Positions 9,674 through 17,157 of a stretch of DNA of 64,000 bases are shown here, piece after piece (positions within the stretch are counted from its first letter, which is position 1; each line of letters begins with the position of its first letter). The DNA comes from Cyclobacteriaceae bacterium (lineage in GTDB: Bacteria; Bacteroidota; Bacteroidia; Cytophagales; Cyclobacteriaceae): positions 31,570-95,569 of the forward strand of contig JAFIEV010000022.1 in NCBI GenBank assembly GCA_020832305.1, read 5' to 3'. Both the position numbers and the translations under genes were made by a program. The notes below the pieces were generated by a model. The model was not told the DNA's origin. It saw only the letters and a program-made list of their open reading frames with translations, and did no database searches.

Positions 9674-11530
9674 ATGAAATATCTCCGCTTGCCGGGGTTT
9701 AGGATTTATCCTATGCCTCTGTGGGTATTTATGCTTTGCATAATCCTCGCCGATGATCTTATAGCCGATCCTTCTTTTCGATTGCCATTGATGGTGGAGT
9801 ATATTGTTTTACGTCCGGCGCGCTGGGAAGATGGCCGTTCAAACCTGGAAGTGGAGGAAAAGAGAAACCATGGTGGTCTTGTTTTTATTTATTACACCAA
9901 TGTGTCTGATCAGGCAGTTTCTTTGAGTGAATGGTATTTGAATGACAGGGAAAGTGGCCAGTACCGACTGGCTGGAGATATTGCCTGGGACCGGAGGTAT
10001 AATACGGTTGTACAACCGGGGGAAACCAGTGTACTTGAGATCTGTGGAGTTTCAGAAGATTTTTCTCCGGGAAGACCTGTAATCTTTTCACAACTTAACA
10101 GAAGTAATCGCAATGTTACCTATCACGAATCAGTTTTTCAGAAAGAACAAGTGCATATAAGTTCCATCATTTTTGAAAGTGATCTTAAACAACTTACGGT
10201 TCATCTGCAAAACCATACCGATAGACGGGTTGATATTCAGGATATTATATTTTCCGGAAAGAGGGTTGAAAACTTATGGGTAAGTTCAGAAATTATTGAA
10301 CCTGGAGGACATGTAGTGGCTAAAGTTGGTTTGACAAAAGCCTACAGCCACGGAGATCTGGCTATTATTCAATGTAACCTTTCCTTTGAAGACTCATTTT
10401 TCTCCATTTACAGTCATCGTAATGCGTATGGAGATTTTTTCCCCAATGGCACATGGGGTTTACATAAACTTCAATTTGCAGATGCCAGGCGTCATCACCT
10501 TGATACCTTTGTAACAGGTTTGGCCAGTGAGGATGACTTTTTTACCAAAGATTATAGAACTACTGGTTTCAAAGCGATGCCGTATACCGGAATGCTTCCT
10601 GATATTGATATGCTGCGCGAATTGGAAAGCCATGAGGCCGTAGCCGGATGGCATATACATGATGAACGGGAGCGTATGTATCATCCGCAGAGGATTATGG
10701 CTGTTTCTGAAATGACTAAAAAATATTCCGTTAATAAGCCAACCTTCATCACTTTGTGCCGAAACATGAAATTTTTTGAATATGCTTATCTAGCAGATAT
10801 TCCTTGTCAGGCGCATTATTCTTTAACAGCTGCATCAGAGACCAGTCTGACAGATCCTTTAGGCACCCGACTTGAGGAGTCAGCTTATTATACCCGTGAT
10901 CTGAAGTACGCATCGGCGCCTAGACCTTTTTGGGTTTGGTCCCAGGGTTTGCATCTTTGGGATGAAGGGTCAAAGAAAAAAGTACCAACGCCTGAAGAAT
11001 TGGGAGCACAATTTTATTATAACCTGGGAAGGGGTGCAAAAGGCAATTTGTGGTTTGCTTTTCACGAAGAGGCGGGGAATATGTATCCTGAAACTAAAAA
11101 AGCGCTTCAAATATATAGCAGGGTAGTCAGTACACTAAAAGAAGATCTCCTGATTGCAGACCCTTTACATGGTGATCAGAAAAGTCCTGAACACCTGGAT
11201 GTTGCTCCTCTTATTTCCCCGGACAAAACCATTTTGTTTTTATCCAATAACCAATATCATATTACCGATAGTGCATGTCTGTGGACACCACTGCGAAATA
11301 TTGACATTGAAGTTCAATTACCCGCCTGGTTTAAAGCGACCAATGCCTATGAATTTAATCCAGAAACAGGATTTCAAATGTTAAAATGGCGTCAAAGCAA
11401 AAATACCCTTCATCTACATTTCAAAACCATTGATATGGGAGCTGTAGTCGTTGTGCTCACTGACAGAAAACAAAAAGAAATTTTGATTGAGAAATTTCAC
11501 CAGGCACTGGCAAGGGAGCAAGTACAGTAA
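9674..11530 (+). CDS. Secreted protein of unknown family, possible TIM-barrel glycoside hydrolase relative
   Basis: A 618-residue protein with an N-terminal hydrophobic export signal (about residues 12-28). I do not recognise the family with certainty. Residues 30-260 look like one or two beta-sandwich domains. Residues 265-510 read like a barrel, with AGWHIHDERERMYHPQRIM followed by KPTFITLCR, an arrangement that in several glycosidase families marks an acidic active-site strand. WVWSQGLHLW and GNLWFAFHEEAGN resemble later barrel strands. Residues 515-605 look like a C-terminal beta domain. Its neighbours are a sialate O-acetylesterase and an alginate-lyase-fold protein, so polysaccharide processing is a reasonable guess. 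It converges on the NlpC/P60 gene, with only four bases between the two stops. Confidence 0.55.
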   Translation: MKYLRLPGFRIYPMPLWVFMLCIILADDLIADPSFRLPLMVEYIVLRPARWEDGRSNLEVEEKRNHGGLVFIYYTNVSDQAVSLSEWYLNDRESGQYRLAGDIAWDRRYNTVVQPGETSVLEICGVSEDFSPGRPVIFSQLNRSNRNVTYHESVFQKEQVHISSIIFESDLKQLTVHLQNHTDRRVDIQDIIFSGKRVENLWVSSEIIEPGGHVVAKVGLTKAYSHGDLAIIQCNLSFEDSFFSIYSHRNAYGDFFPNGTWGLHKLQFADARRHHLDTFVTGLASEDDFFTKDYRTTGFKAMPYTGMLPDIDMLRELESHEAVAGWHIHDERERMYHPQRIMAVSEMTKKYSVNKPTFITLCRNMKFFEYAYLADIPCQAHYSLTAASETSLTDPLGTRLEESAYYTRDLKYASAPRPFWVWSQGLHLWDEGSKKKVPTPEELGAQFYYNLGRGAKGNLWFAFHEEAGNMYPETKKALQIYSRVVSTLKEDLLIADPLHGDQKSPEHLDVAPLISPDKTILFLSNNQYHITDSACLWTPLRNIDIEVQLPAWFKATNAYEFNPETGFQMLKWRQSKNTLHLHFKTIDMGAVVVVLTDRKQKEILIEKFHQALAREQVQ

Positions 11531-11534
11531 GGAT

Positions 11535-12113
11535 TTAATGCTCCGGAACGTCATCAATTTTAGCCAGTTGAGCCTCGAAATGGGATAACCTACGGCTGGT
11601 TACATATCTTCGCTGATAGTAATCCTGTTGACGCAACCAGTCGAGTTTGAGGCCCTGGCGGGTACTATGGATCATCTGTACATCGGTAGAATCCTGAGAT
11701 ACTTCTACAACAATGGCTACATGGCCTATTTGCGTACTGTTGAGGTTTCTTCCCTTAAAAAACAATAGGTCTCCCCGTTTTACTGAGTCCAACGGTACCG
11801 GCGCGCCAATTGCTACCTGCGAACGGCTTGACGGGGGCAGCTCTATGCCAAATTTTTTGTATACATAATAGACAAAGCCTGAACAATCAAAGCCTTTTTC
11901 AGTACGGCCTCCATATCGGTAGGGTGTGCCTATATATTTCATAGAATACTTTATCAGGGTATCTATGGGTACTATTGTGTTTCCAAATCCGCTGATATAA
12001 CCGTTTTCAATTAAATTGCCGGAAAGCTGAAAAGCCTGTCCCAGAAAAACTTCACGTTGCGCTGAAACTTGTAAACTTATTAAAAGCAAAAAGAACCCAA
12101 GTGTTCCTTTCAT
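11535..12113 (-). CDS. NlpC/P60 family peptidoglycan hydrolase
   Basis: A 192-residue exported cysteine peptidase with a signal peptide at residues 1-18 (ending in VSAQ). The C40 domain covers about 55-170 and shows the expected triad: Cys77 in GFDCSGFV, His131 in IGHVAIVVE and His149 in MIHST. Family members cut the stem peptide of peptidoglycan, typically at D-Glu-mDAP bonds, during wall turnover. The single catalytic domain without an obvious SH3 domain is common in Bacteroidota. A promoter of the lineage's usual form lies about 50 bases upstream. Confidence 0.9.
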   Translation of the reverse strand: MKGTLGFFLLLISLQVSAQREVFLGQAFQLSGNLIENGYISGFGNTIVPIDTLIKYSMKYIGTPYRYGGRTEKGFDCSGFVYYVYKKFGIELPPSSRSQVAIGAPVPLDSVKRGDLLFFKGRNLNSTQIGHVAIVVEVSQDSTDVQMIHSTRQGLKLDWLRQQDYYQRRYVTSRRLSHFEAQLAKIDDVPEH

Positions 12114-12162
12114 ATAATATTGAATATTAGGTGGGGCAAAAGATTACTTGCAATATTTTGAG

Positions 12163-12191
12163 CAAAAATAGTACCATTTCGCCATAATCAA
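12163..12191 (-). promoter_or_regulatory. Bacteroidota-type promoter of the NlpC/P60 gene
   Basis: On the minus strand, TTG (12191-12189) is followed by 18 bases and then TATTTTTG (12170-12163). This matches the TTG / TAnnTTTG consensus of the Bacteroidota housekeeping sigma factor. The start codon lies 50 bases downstream. Confidence 0.5.
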
Positions 12192-12513
12192 TGCAAATCA
12201 GAATACATTTTTCTGCACCGTTCAAAACAATGCGCCATATATGACATAAATTTACTTTTTGTGCTGGCGTCAGATCTTCCTATTCCACCTTTTTTTATTC
12301 AAACAGTACTTATTATAATAAGTTGATCAAACTTATCCAACATGTTTTTTCTCAGACAGATACCGGAATCTGAAGGATTCCCATTTCTAAAGAAGATAGT
12401 TCGCCACGTAAAAAACGACCCTGACAGGTTCTTAGCCTGTGGTTTTTCCTGAACTTAGTCAGAAAGACTATAGTCATTAAAAATCACGAGCGTATTGCAC
12501 TTGTCCGGGAAAA

Positions 12514-12537
12514 GTTGTTGGAGAAAACTCCAACAAC
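12514..12537. repeat. Perfect 10-bp palindrome with AAAA loop
   Basis: GTTGTTGGAG and CTCCAACAAC are exact complements separated by AAAA. No T-tract follows on either strand, so it is not a standard terminator. It could be an operator, an RNA hairpin or the remnant of an element. Confidence 0.6.
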
Positions 12538-12684
12538 AGGCAAAGCTATAATCCACCACCTTTCAGATCGCATCACAGTGCCATAAAGTACCAATGCACT
12601 GCGTTTTTTGAGGACTAACTCTCGGTACGCTATCTTATCAGTATTTCGCCTACGGCCTCAACCCTCGAGCTTCCAACCGTCATT

Positions 12685-14667
12685 TTATCTGTACGACTTG
12701 CCGGCGGTTATTCCCGGCCAGTCGTCACTTCGAAAGGGAGACGCAGGGAATCCTTCATGGTTGTACAGGTTCAGGTCATCGGGGTTATCGGCCCAACCGT
12801 AGCGCACGGCCACAGGTTCCTTTACCTCATCACTATACACCACCACTTCATCTCCTTCGATCTTCGCTTTGGCCCAATGAAATTTTTTGTCTTTTCCGGC
12901 TACCGAAAAGCCTTTGAGATAACCATAGCGGTCTTTTATAACCAATCCCGATCCAACGTGATCGAACCGGATGCGTATACTGTTCCCTTCTACCTTCATC
13001 GATTTGAATACGGGTCCTGAATGTACTATATCTTTATATCCATAGGCTACATTGAGAGCAGACTGGGCCAGCCGGAGTCCAACATCAAGCTTGTTTCTCG
13101 GGTGTATGTCATTAGCTTCCCCAATATCTATGATTACAGCCATACCCGTATTCGGTAGAGCCAGGGTCATGCTTTGGGCTTCGCGTAGTTCGGCCCAGTC
13201 ACTTTCTCCAGGTTCTTCCTTGGTGGCCTTAAAGTTGGCCAGTTGCACAAATAAGAATGGAAAATCACCGATTTTCCAGTGATCACGCCAATCCTGTATC
13301 ATCATGGGAAAGGATTGGCGGTATTGATAGGCCCTGCCTGCGTTCGATTCGCCCTGGTACCAGATGGCTCCCTTAATATGCAACTGCAACAAAGGGTATA
13401 TCATAGCATTAAATAGTAGGGAGGGGAGTTGATTAGGCCCCAATGTGCTGGTAAAACTTATCTTGCCAACCTTATATTTCCAGTTTCCTGACAGGGTGTG
13501 ATAACGGGAGCTGCTTTTCAGATAAAGCTGTTCCTCACTCCCATAGATGCCTCCACCACCACCTGTATCTTCTACGCGCACCACCAATACATTACGACCT
13601 TCTTTTAATACATAGGCCGGCACCTGATATTCACGGGCTTCACTGTATTTGTTGGTCGTTTCTCCCACTTTTATTCCATTGACCCAGGTAATATCTGAAT
13701 CGTCTATAGGACCCAGACTAAGTGTTGCGGGGGAAGAAGCTTCTTCATGACTTAACTCAAATTCTTTCATAAACCAGACAATGCCATCTAGGTTGGGCAA
13801 TCCCTTTTCTTCCCAGAGACCTGGTAAAACCATAATTTTCCAGCTGGTAAAATCATAATCCGGCGCAGCCCAGTAGGCAATGCCCCTTTGATAGCCTTCA
13901 TCGATTTCAGGGACATCACCCAGCAAATCGCGAAATTTTTCTTTTTGTCCGGCAAGCTGATCGTTGGGGTCATAATCTTTCAATTCCTGAACAACCCCTT
14001 CCAGACCTTTAATTTTTGTCAGGGTTTCTGCGGTCATCCAGGTTTCAACATTGGTACCACCCCATGATGTATTGATCAAACCTATAGGGACATCCAATTC
14101 CTGGTTTAGTTTTCTCCCAAAGTAGTAGGCAACAGCTGAAAAAGCATCGGCACTTTCAGGGGTGCAGATATACCATTGCGAAGGAGCGGTGTCATGCAGG
14201 GGTACAGTACTGGTGCGACGAGGTACAGTAAAAAGCCTGATTTTAGGATGATCAGCTTCTTCAATAGCCTGTTCGGCATTTTCTGTAAGCGAAAGACGCC
14301 ATTGCATATTTGATTGGCCTGAGGCTACCCAAACATCGCCCATTAGAATATTGTCAAGCAGAAGGGTATTTCTGCCCCTGATTTCCATTATGTGAGGTCC
14401 ACCTGCCGGAAGCGCTTTCAGGCTGACTGTCCATTTGCCATCAACCCCTGCCCGCACAGAGGCCCGTTGCCCTGCAAAGCGTACCTGTATGCGCTCCCCG
14501 GGGTCGGCCCATCCCCACACCTGAATGGGTTGATCTCTCTGTACGACCATATTAGAGCCGAGTACATGTGGTAAACGCACATCGGCCATGAGCGGAAAAG
14601 CAAAAAACAGGGCAAAAGAAAGGCAAATAGCGATCTGCCCTATTTTGTAATTAAAAAATCCAGTCAT
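12685..14667 (-). CDS. Sialate O-acetylesterase family carbohydrate esterase
   Basis: A 660-residue secreted protein with a signal peptide at about residues 8-29. It has the SGNH-hydrolase pattern of the sialate 9-O-acetylesterase family: Ser119 in ASGQSNMQW, WYQGESNAG at about 433-441, and the catalytic Asp-His in NDIHPRNKLDVG at about 520. An inserted beta domain (about 285-400) is of the jelly-roll kind seen in these enzymes. It removes acetyl esters from sialic acid or, in many environmental Bacteroidota, from other acetylated sugars such as xylan. It diverges from the alginate-lyase-fold gene, with 122 bases between the starts, which suggests a shared control region. Confidence 0.88.
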   Translation of the reverse strand: MTGFFNYKIGQIAICLSFALFFAFPLMADVRLPHVLGSNMVVQRDQPIQVWGWADPGERIQVRFAGQRASVRAGVDGKWTVSLKALPAGGPHIMEIRGRNTLLLDNILMGDVWVASGQSNMQWRLSLTENAEQAIEEADHPKIRLFTVPRRTSTVPLHDTAPSQWYICTPESADAFSAVAYYFGRKLNQELDVPIGLINTSWGGTNVETWMTAETLTKIKGLEGVVQELKDYDPNDQLAGQKEKFRDLLGDVPEIDEGYQRGIAYWAAPDYDFTSWKIMVLPGLWEEKGLPNLDGIVWFMKEFELSHEEASSPATLSLGPIDDSDITWVNGIKVGETTNKYSEAREYQVPAYVLKEGRNVLVVRVEDTGGGGGIYGSEEQLYLKSSSRYHTLSGNWKYKVGKISFTSTLGPNQLPSLLFNAMIYPLLQLHIKGAIWYQGESNAGRAYQYRQSFPMMIQDWRDHWKIGDFPFLFVQLANFKATKEEPGESDWAELREAQSMTLALPNTGMAVIIDIGEANDIHPRNKLDVGLRLAQSALNVAYGYKDIVHSGPVFKSMKVEGNSIRIRFDHVGSGLVIKDRYGYLKGFSVAGKDKKFHWAKAKIEGDEVVVYSDEVKEPVAVRYGWADNPDDLNLYNHEGFPASPFRSDDWPGITAGKSYR

Positions 14668-14789
14668 AAGTAAGGTTTATTTGTTATATAACTGCAATTT
14701 AAGCATACAATTGCATTTTACGCATCCCGGAGATGGATTAACTGTTTTTTTTAGGTATTTTTCAATTTTAATAAATTTATGACTGAGAT

Positions 14790-15866
14790 ATGAGAAACTT
14801 TTTGCCAGCCTTTCTGCTGTTAATCACTGTGTTTTGGGTTTTGCCAATCAGTGCACAGCAACTTCAGGGGATGCACCCCAATGCTCAAATTGAATTTGTA
14901 AAACACAAATTAGAAAATAAGGAAAGCCTCTATCAGGAGGCGTATGCCCAATTGCTCCAATATGCTGACACGGCCTTGGCGGCTTCGCATCGTGCCCTGG
15001 AAGATTTTGACGTGCCGGGTTTTTATATCGACGCTGAGAGACATCGTACGAATTCAAAAAGTTTACAACATGATTCATTTAGCGCCTATGCCTGTGCCAT
15101 GGCTTACCGGCTTAGCGGAGAGGAAAAATATGCAGAAAAGGCGATCTATTATTTGAATGCCTGGGCCCGGATCAATCAAAAATATTCCAATTACGATGGT
15201 TCTTTGGTAATGGCATACTCCGGTCCGGGCATGGTCATTGCCGCCAGCCTGCTTAAAGATTATAAAGGATGGACGGCCATCCAACAATCTCAATTTCACA
15301 ACTGGGTGTCAAATGTTTATAAGGTTGCCTGTGATGAAATCAGAATCAGAAAAAATAACTGGGCCGACTGGGGCAGGTATGGATCCATTCTGAGTGCGGC
15401 TCTGCTGGGAGATGCATCAGAAGTACGGGAGAATGTCAGATTGATTAAAAGTGATTTGTTTCATAAAATTGCCTCCGATGGACATATGCCGGAAGAAACG
15501 CGCAGGGGCAATGCCGGTATCTGGTATACTTATTTTTCGCTCGCCCCAATTACAGCAGCCTGTTGGGTGGCCATTCAGGCTGGAGAAGAAAATTTGTTTT
15601 TGTTTGAGGAAAATGACACCAGCCTGAAAACGGCGCTGGATTATCTGCTGCATCATTCCAAAAATCCGCAGGATTGGGTCTGGCATGAAAACCCGCATTC
15701 CGGTTCACCTTCGACATGGCCCGGTAACTTGTTTGAAGCCTTGCAGGGACTCTATCCGGATACTCCCTATGGAATTTTTGCAGAGCCTGCCCGGCCCATT
15801 GTGTATCCTACACATCATTTTGCATGGACTTTCCCTACGCTTATGCCCCTGAAGTTTAAGTATTGA
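14790..15866 (+). CDS. Alginate-lyase-fold (alpha/alpha-toroid) polysaccharide lyase family protein
   Basis: A 358-residue secreted protein with a signal peptide at residues 1-22 (ending in PISAQ). The helical pattern, with the motifs RHRTNSKSLQHDSFSAYACAMAYRLSGEEKYAEKA, NNWADWGRYGSILSAALLG (about 188-206) and ENPHSGSPSTWPGN, matches the Pfam alginate_lyase superfamily. Characterised members cleave uronate-containing polysaccharides by beta-elimination. The usual asparagine-histidine motif appears here as NNWADWG, so the exact substrate and even the activity are open. The adjacent divergent acetylesterase suggests joint action on an acetylated acidic polysaccharide. Confidence 0.65.
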   Translation: MRNFLPAFLLLITVFWVLPISAQQLQGMHPNAQIEFVKHKLENKESLYQEAYAQLLQYADTALAASHRALEDFDVPGFYIDAERHRTNSKSLQHDSFSAYACAMAYRLSGEEKYAEKAIYYLNAWARINQKYSNYDGSLVMAYSGPGMVIAASLLKDYKGWTAIQQSQFHNWVSNVYKVACDEIRIRKNNWADWGRYGSILSAALLGDASEVRENVRLIKSDLFHKIASDGHMPEETRRGNAGIWYTYFSLAPITAACWVAIQAGEENLFLFEENDTSLKTALDYLLHHSKNPQDWVWHENPHSGSPSTWPGNLFEALQGLYPDTPYGIFAEPARPIVYPTHHFAWTFPTLMPLKFKY

Positions 15867-16080
15867 TGCTTGATGGGATCATGAGATGCTGAGTTGTTTA
15901 GTCGGTTAGTGGTTGAGTTGGAGGTTAGCATGTTAAGCGTTAAATGTTGCTGAGTTGGTGGCTGCCTTCCAGCTTGTTTTCACATGCATCTGTAAACTTT
16001 GCCAGGCTCGTAGGTTTGAATGTTAATTGTTAAGTGCAATTAAAAAACAGAAAAAAAAATTAAGAAAAAAATATAACCAT

Positions 16081-16329
16081 ATGAATAAAAAAGAGCTATC
16101 TCAATTAACTGACAAAGAATTGCTGGAAGTAGCGAAAAACAACAAACCATCCCCCATATTTGATGCTTTTTTTATTGGGTTTTTAGTTGGAATAATAATT
16201 TTTAGTGTAACTGCAAACACGTGGGGGTTAGTTACACTAATTCCTTTGGTTTTAATTTATGCCTTCCTGAAGAAACCAAAGCAATATGAAGCTTTAAAGG
16301 AAGAATTAACAAAACGAAACCTTCAATAA
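16081..16329 (+). CDS. Small two-helix membrane protein of unknown function
   Basis: From the ATG at 16081 it encodes 82 residues. The 18 codons before it are lysine-rich and unlikely to be translated. A charged N-terminus (NKKELSQLTDKELLEVAKNNK) is followed by two adjacent hydrophobic segments (about 29-47 and 49-63) and a basic C-terminal tail. Similar small proteins are familiar from Bacteroidota genomes, but I know of no assigned function. The 214 bases before it are GT-rich and contain TGCTGAGTTG twice, but no gene. Confidence 0.65.
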   Translation: MNKKELSQLTDKELLEVAKNNKPSPIFDAFFIGFLVGIIIFSVTANTWGLVTLIPLVLIYAFLKKPKQYEALKEELTKRNLQ

Positions 16330-16363
16330 TTCACCAGCGATTCGATTAAACATTTTTTCATTC

Positions 16364-16379
16364 CATGACTTGCGTCATG
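16364..16379. promoter_or_regulatory. CRP/FNR-like palindromic operator upstream of the acetate transporter
   Basis: CATGAC and GTCATG flank TTGC, giving a perfect 6-bp inverted repeat with a 4-base spacer. It resembles the TGAC-N4-GTCA sites used by some CRP/FNR-family regulators. Its centre lies about 42 bases before the start point expected from the downstream -7 box, which is the position of a class II activator site. The regulator itself is unknown. Confidence 0.4.
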
Positions 16380-16400
16380 CATTTTCAATTTTTATGGCGA

Positions 16401-16408
16401 TATTTTTG
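16401..16408 (+). promoter_or_regulatory. Putative -7 element of the acetate transporter gene
   Basis: TATTTTTG matches TAnnTTTG. No TTG lies at the normal distance upstream, which would fit an activator-dependent promoter using the palindrome at 16364-16379. Its position supports translation from the ATG at 16442 rather than 16370. Confidence 0.4.
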
Positions 16409-16441
16409 CGTTTTAGAAACAAAAACAACAATTTTTTACAA

Positions 16442-17035
16442 ATGCAACAAAATTCTGTTTTGGAGATCAAGGATACCTATGCGAATCCTGCTCCCCTGGG
16501 ATTGTCGGGCTTTGGTCTCACAACGGTGTTATTGAATATCCACAACGCCGATTTATTTCCACTGGATACCATGATTGTCGCCATGGGGATTTTTTATGGC
16601 GGACTGGCCCAGATTATTGTGGGAATCATGGAGTTTAAAAAGAACAACTCCTTTGGTACGACAGCCTTTACATCGTATGGCTTTTTCTGGATTAGTCTGG
16701 TTTTTATCTGGCTGGCACCTGAAGTCGGTTTGGTTGGCAAACCATCGGCCATTAGTATGACTTTTTACCTGAGCATTTGGGGCGTTTTTTCAGCTTTTCT
16801 GTTTGCAGCGACCTTTAAAATGGCACCTGCCATGCGTTGGTTGTTTGGGTCTGTTGTGCTACTGTTTGCTTTGCTTGCGATTGCCACCATCACCGGTAGT
16901 AAATTCATACATACACTCGCAGGACTTGAAGGTATACTCTGTGGATCATTGGCCATATATATCGGGATGGCGCAGCTTATGAATGAATACTACGGAAAAG
17001 TGGTTATGCCATTGGGGGTAGTGAAAAAAGCTTAA
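16442..17035 (+). CDS. satP: Acetate uptake transporter (GPR1/FUN34/YaaH family)
   Basis: A 197-residue inner-membrane protein with the family signature NPAPLGLSGFG (about residues 12-22) and six hydrophobic helices, close to the 188 residues of E. coli SatP. It imports acetate and sometimes succinate with protons through a hexameric channel-like assembly. The longer frame from 16370 is rejected because the putative promoter lies within it and the family starts just before the signature. It is a single gene, followed by a strong terminator. The gene symbol is by family resemblance only. Confidence 0.9.
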   Translation: MQQNSVLEIKDTYANPAPLGLSGFGLTTVLLNIHNADLFPLDTMIVAMGIFYGGLAQIIVGIMEFKKNNSFGTTAFTSYGFFWISLVFIWLAPEVGLVGKPSAISMTFYLSIWGVFSAFLFAATFKMAPAMRWLFGSVVLLFALLAIATITGSKFIHTLAGLEGILCGSLAIYIGMAQLMNEYYGKVVMPLGVVKKA

Positions 17036-17060
17036 AAAGATTGTAATCAAATATTTCATA

Positions 17061-17103
17061 TCTGATCCGAAGAACCATGACTTTGGATCAGATACTTTTT
17101 TTT
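17061..17103 (+). terminator. Rho-independent terminator of the acetate transporter gene
   Basis: A 12-bp stem (17061-17072 with 17081-17092, one G-U pair) with an 8-base loop, followed by TAC and a run of eight T. Confidence 0.85.
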
Positions 17104-17157
17104 ATCAGGTCAGACATCAATATTACGGCTTTGGTTTAAGAATCTAAATCCGGGTTT

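Larger units (their letters stand above)
12114..12684. other. 571-base intergenic region
   Basis: This region contains the NlpC/P60 promoter at its left and an isolated palindrome at 12514-12537. The right half (about 12540-12684) lies behind the stop of the esterase gene. Short open frames are present, but I recognise no protein in them. There is no clear terminator for either flanking gene. Confidence 0.5.

Noticed and set aside
12608..12802. Open plus-strand frame crossing the end of the esterase gene
   Set aside because: Most of it is antisense to the conserved C-terminus of the esterase. The product looks like an out-of-frame reading.
15867..16080. GT-rich stretch with TGCTGAGTTG twice, considered as a repeat array or CRISPR
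   Set aside because: Only two copies with irregular spacing and no conserved spacer length. No cas gene is in the window.
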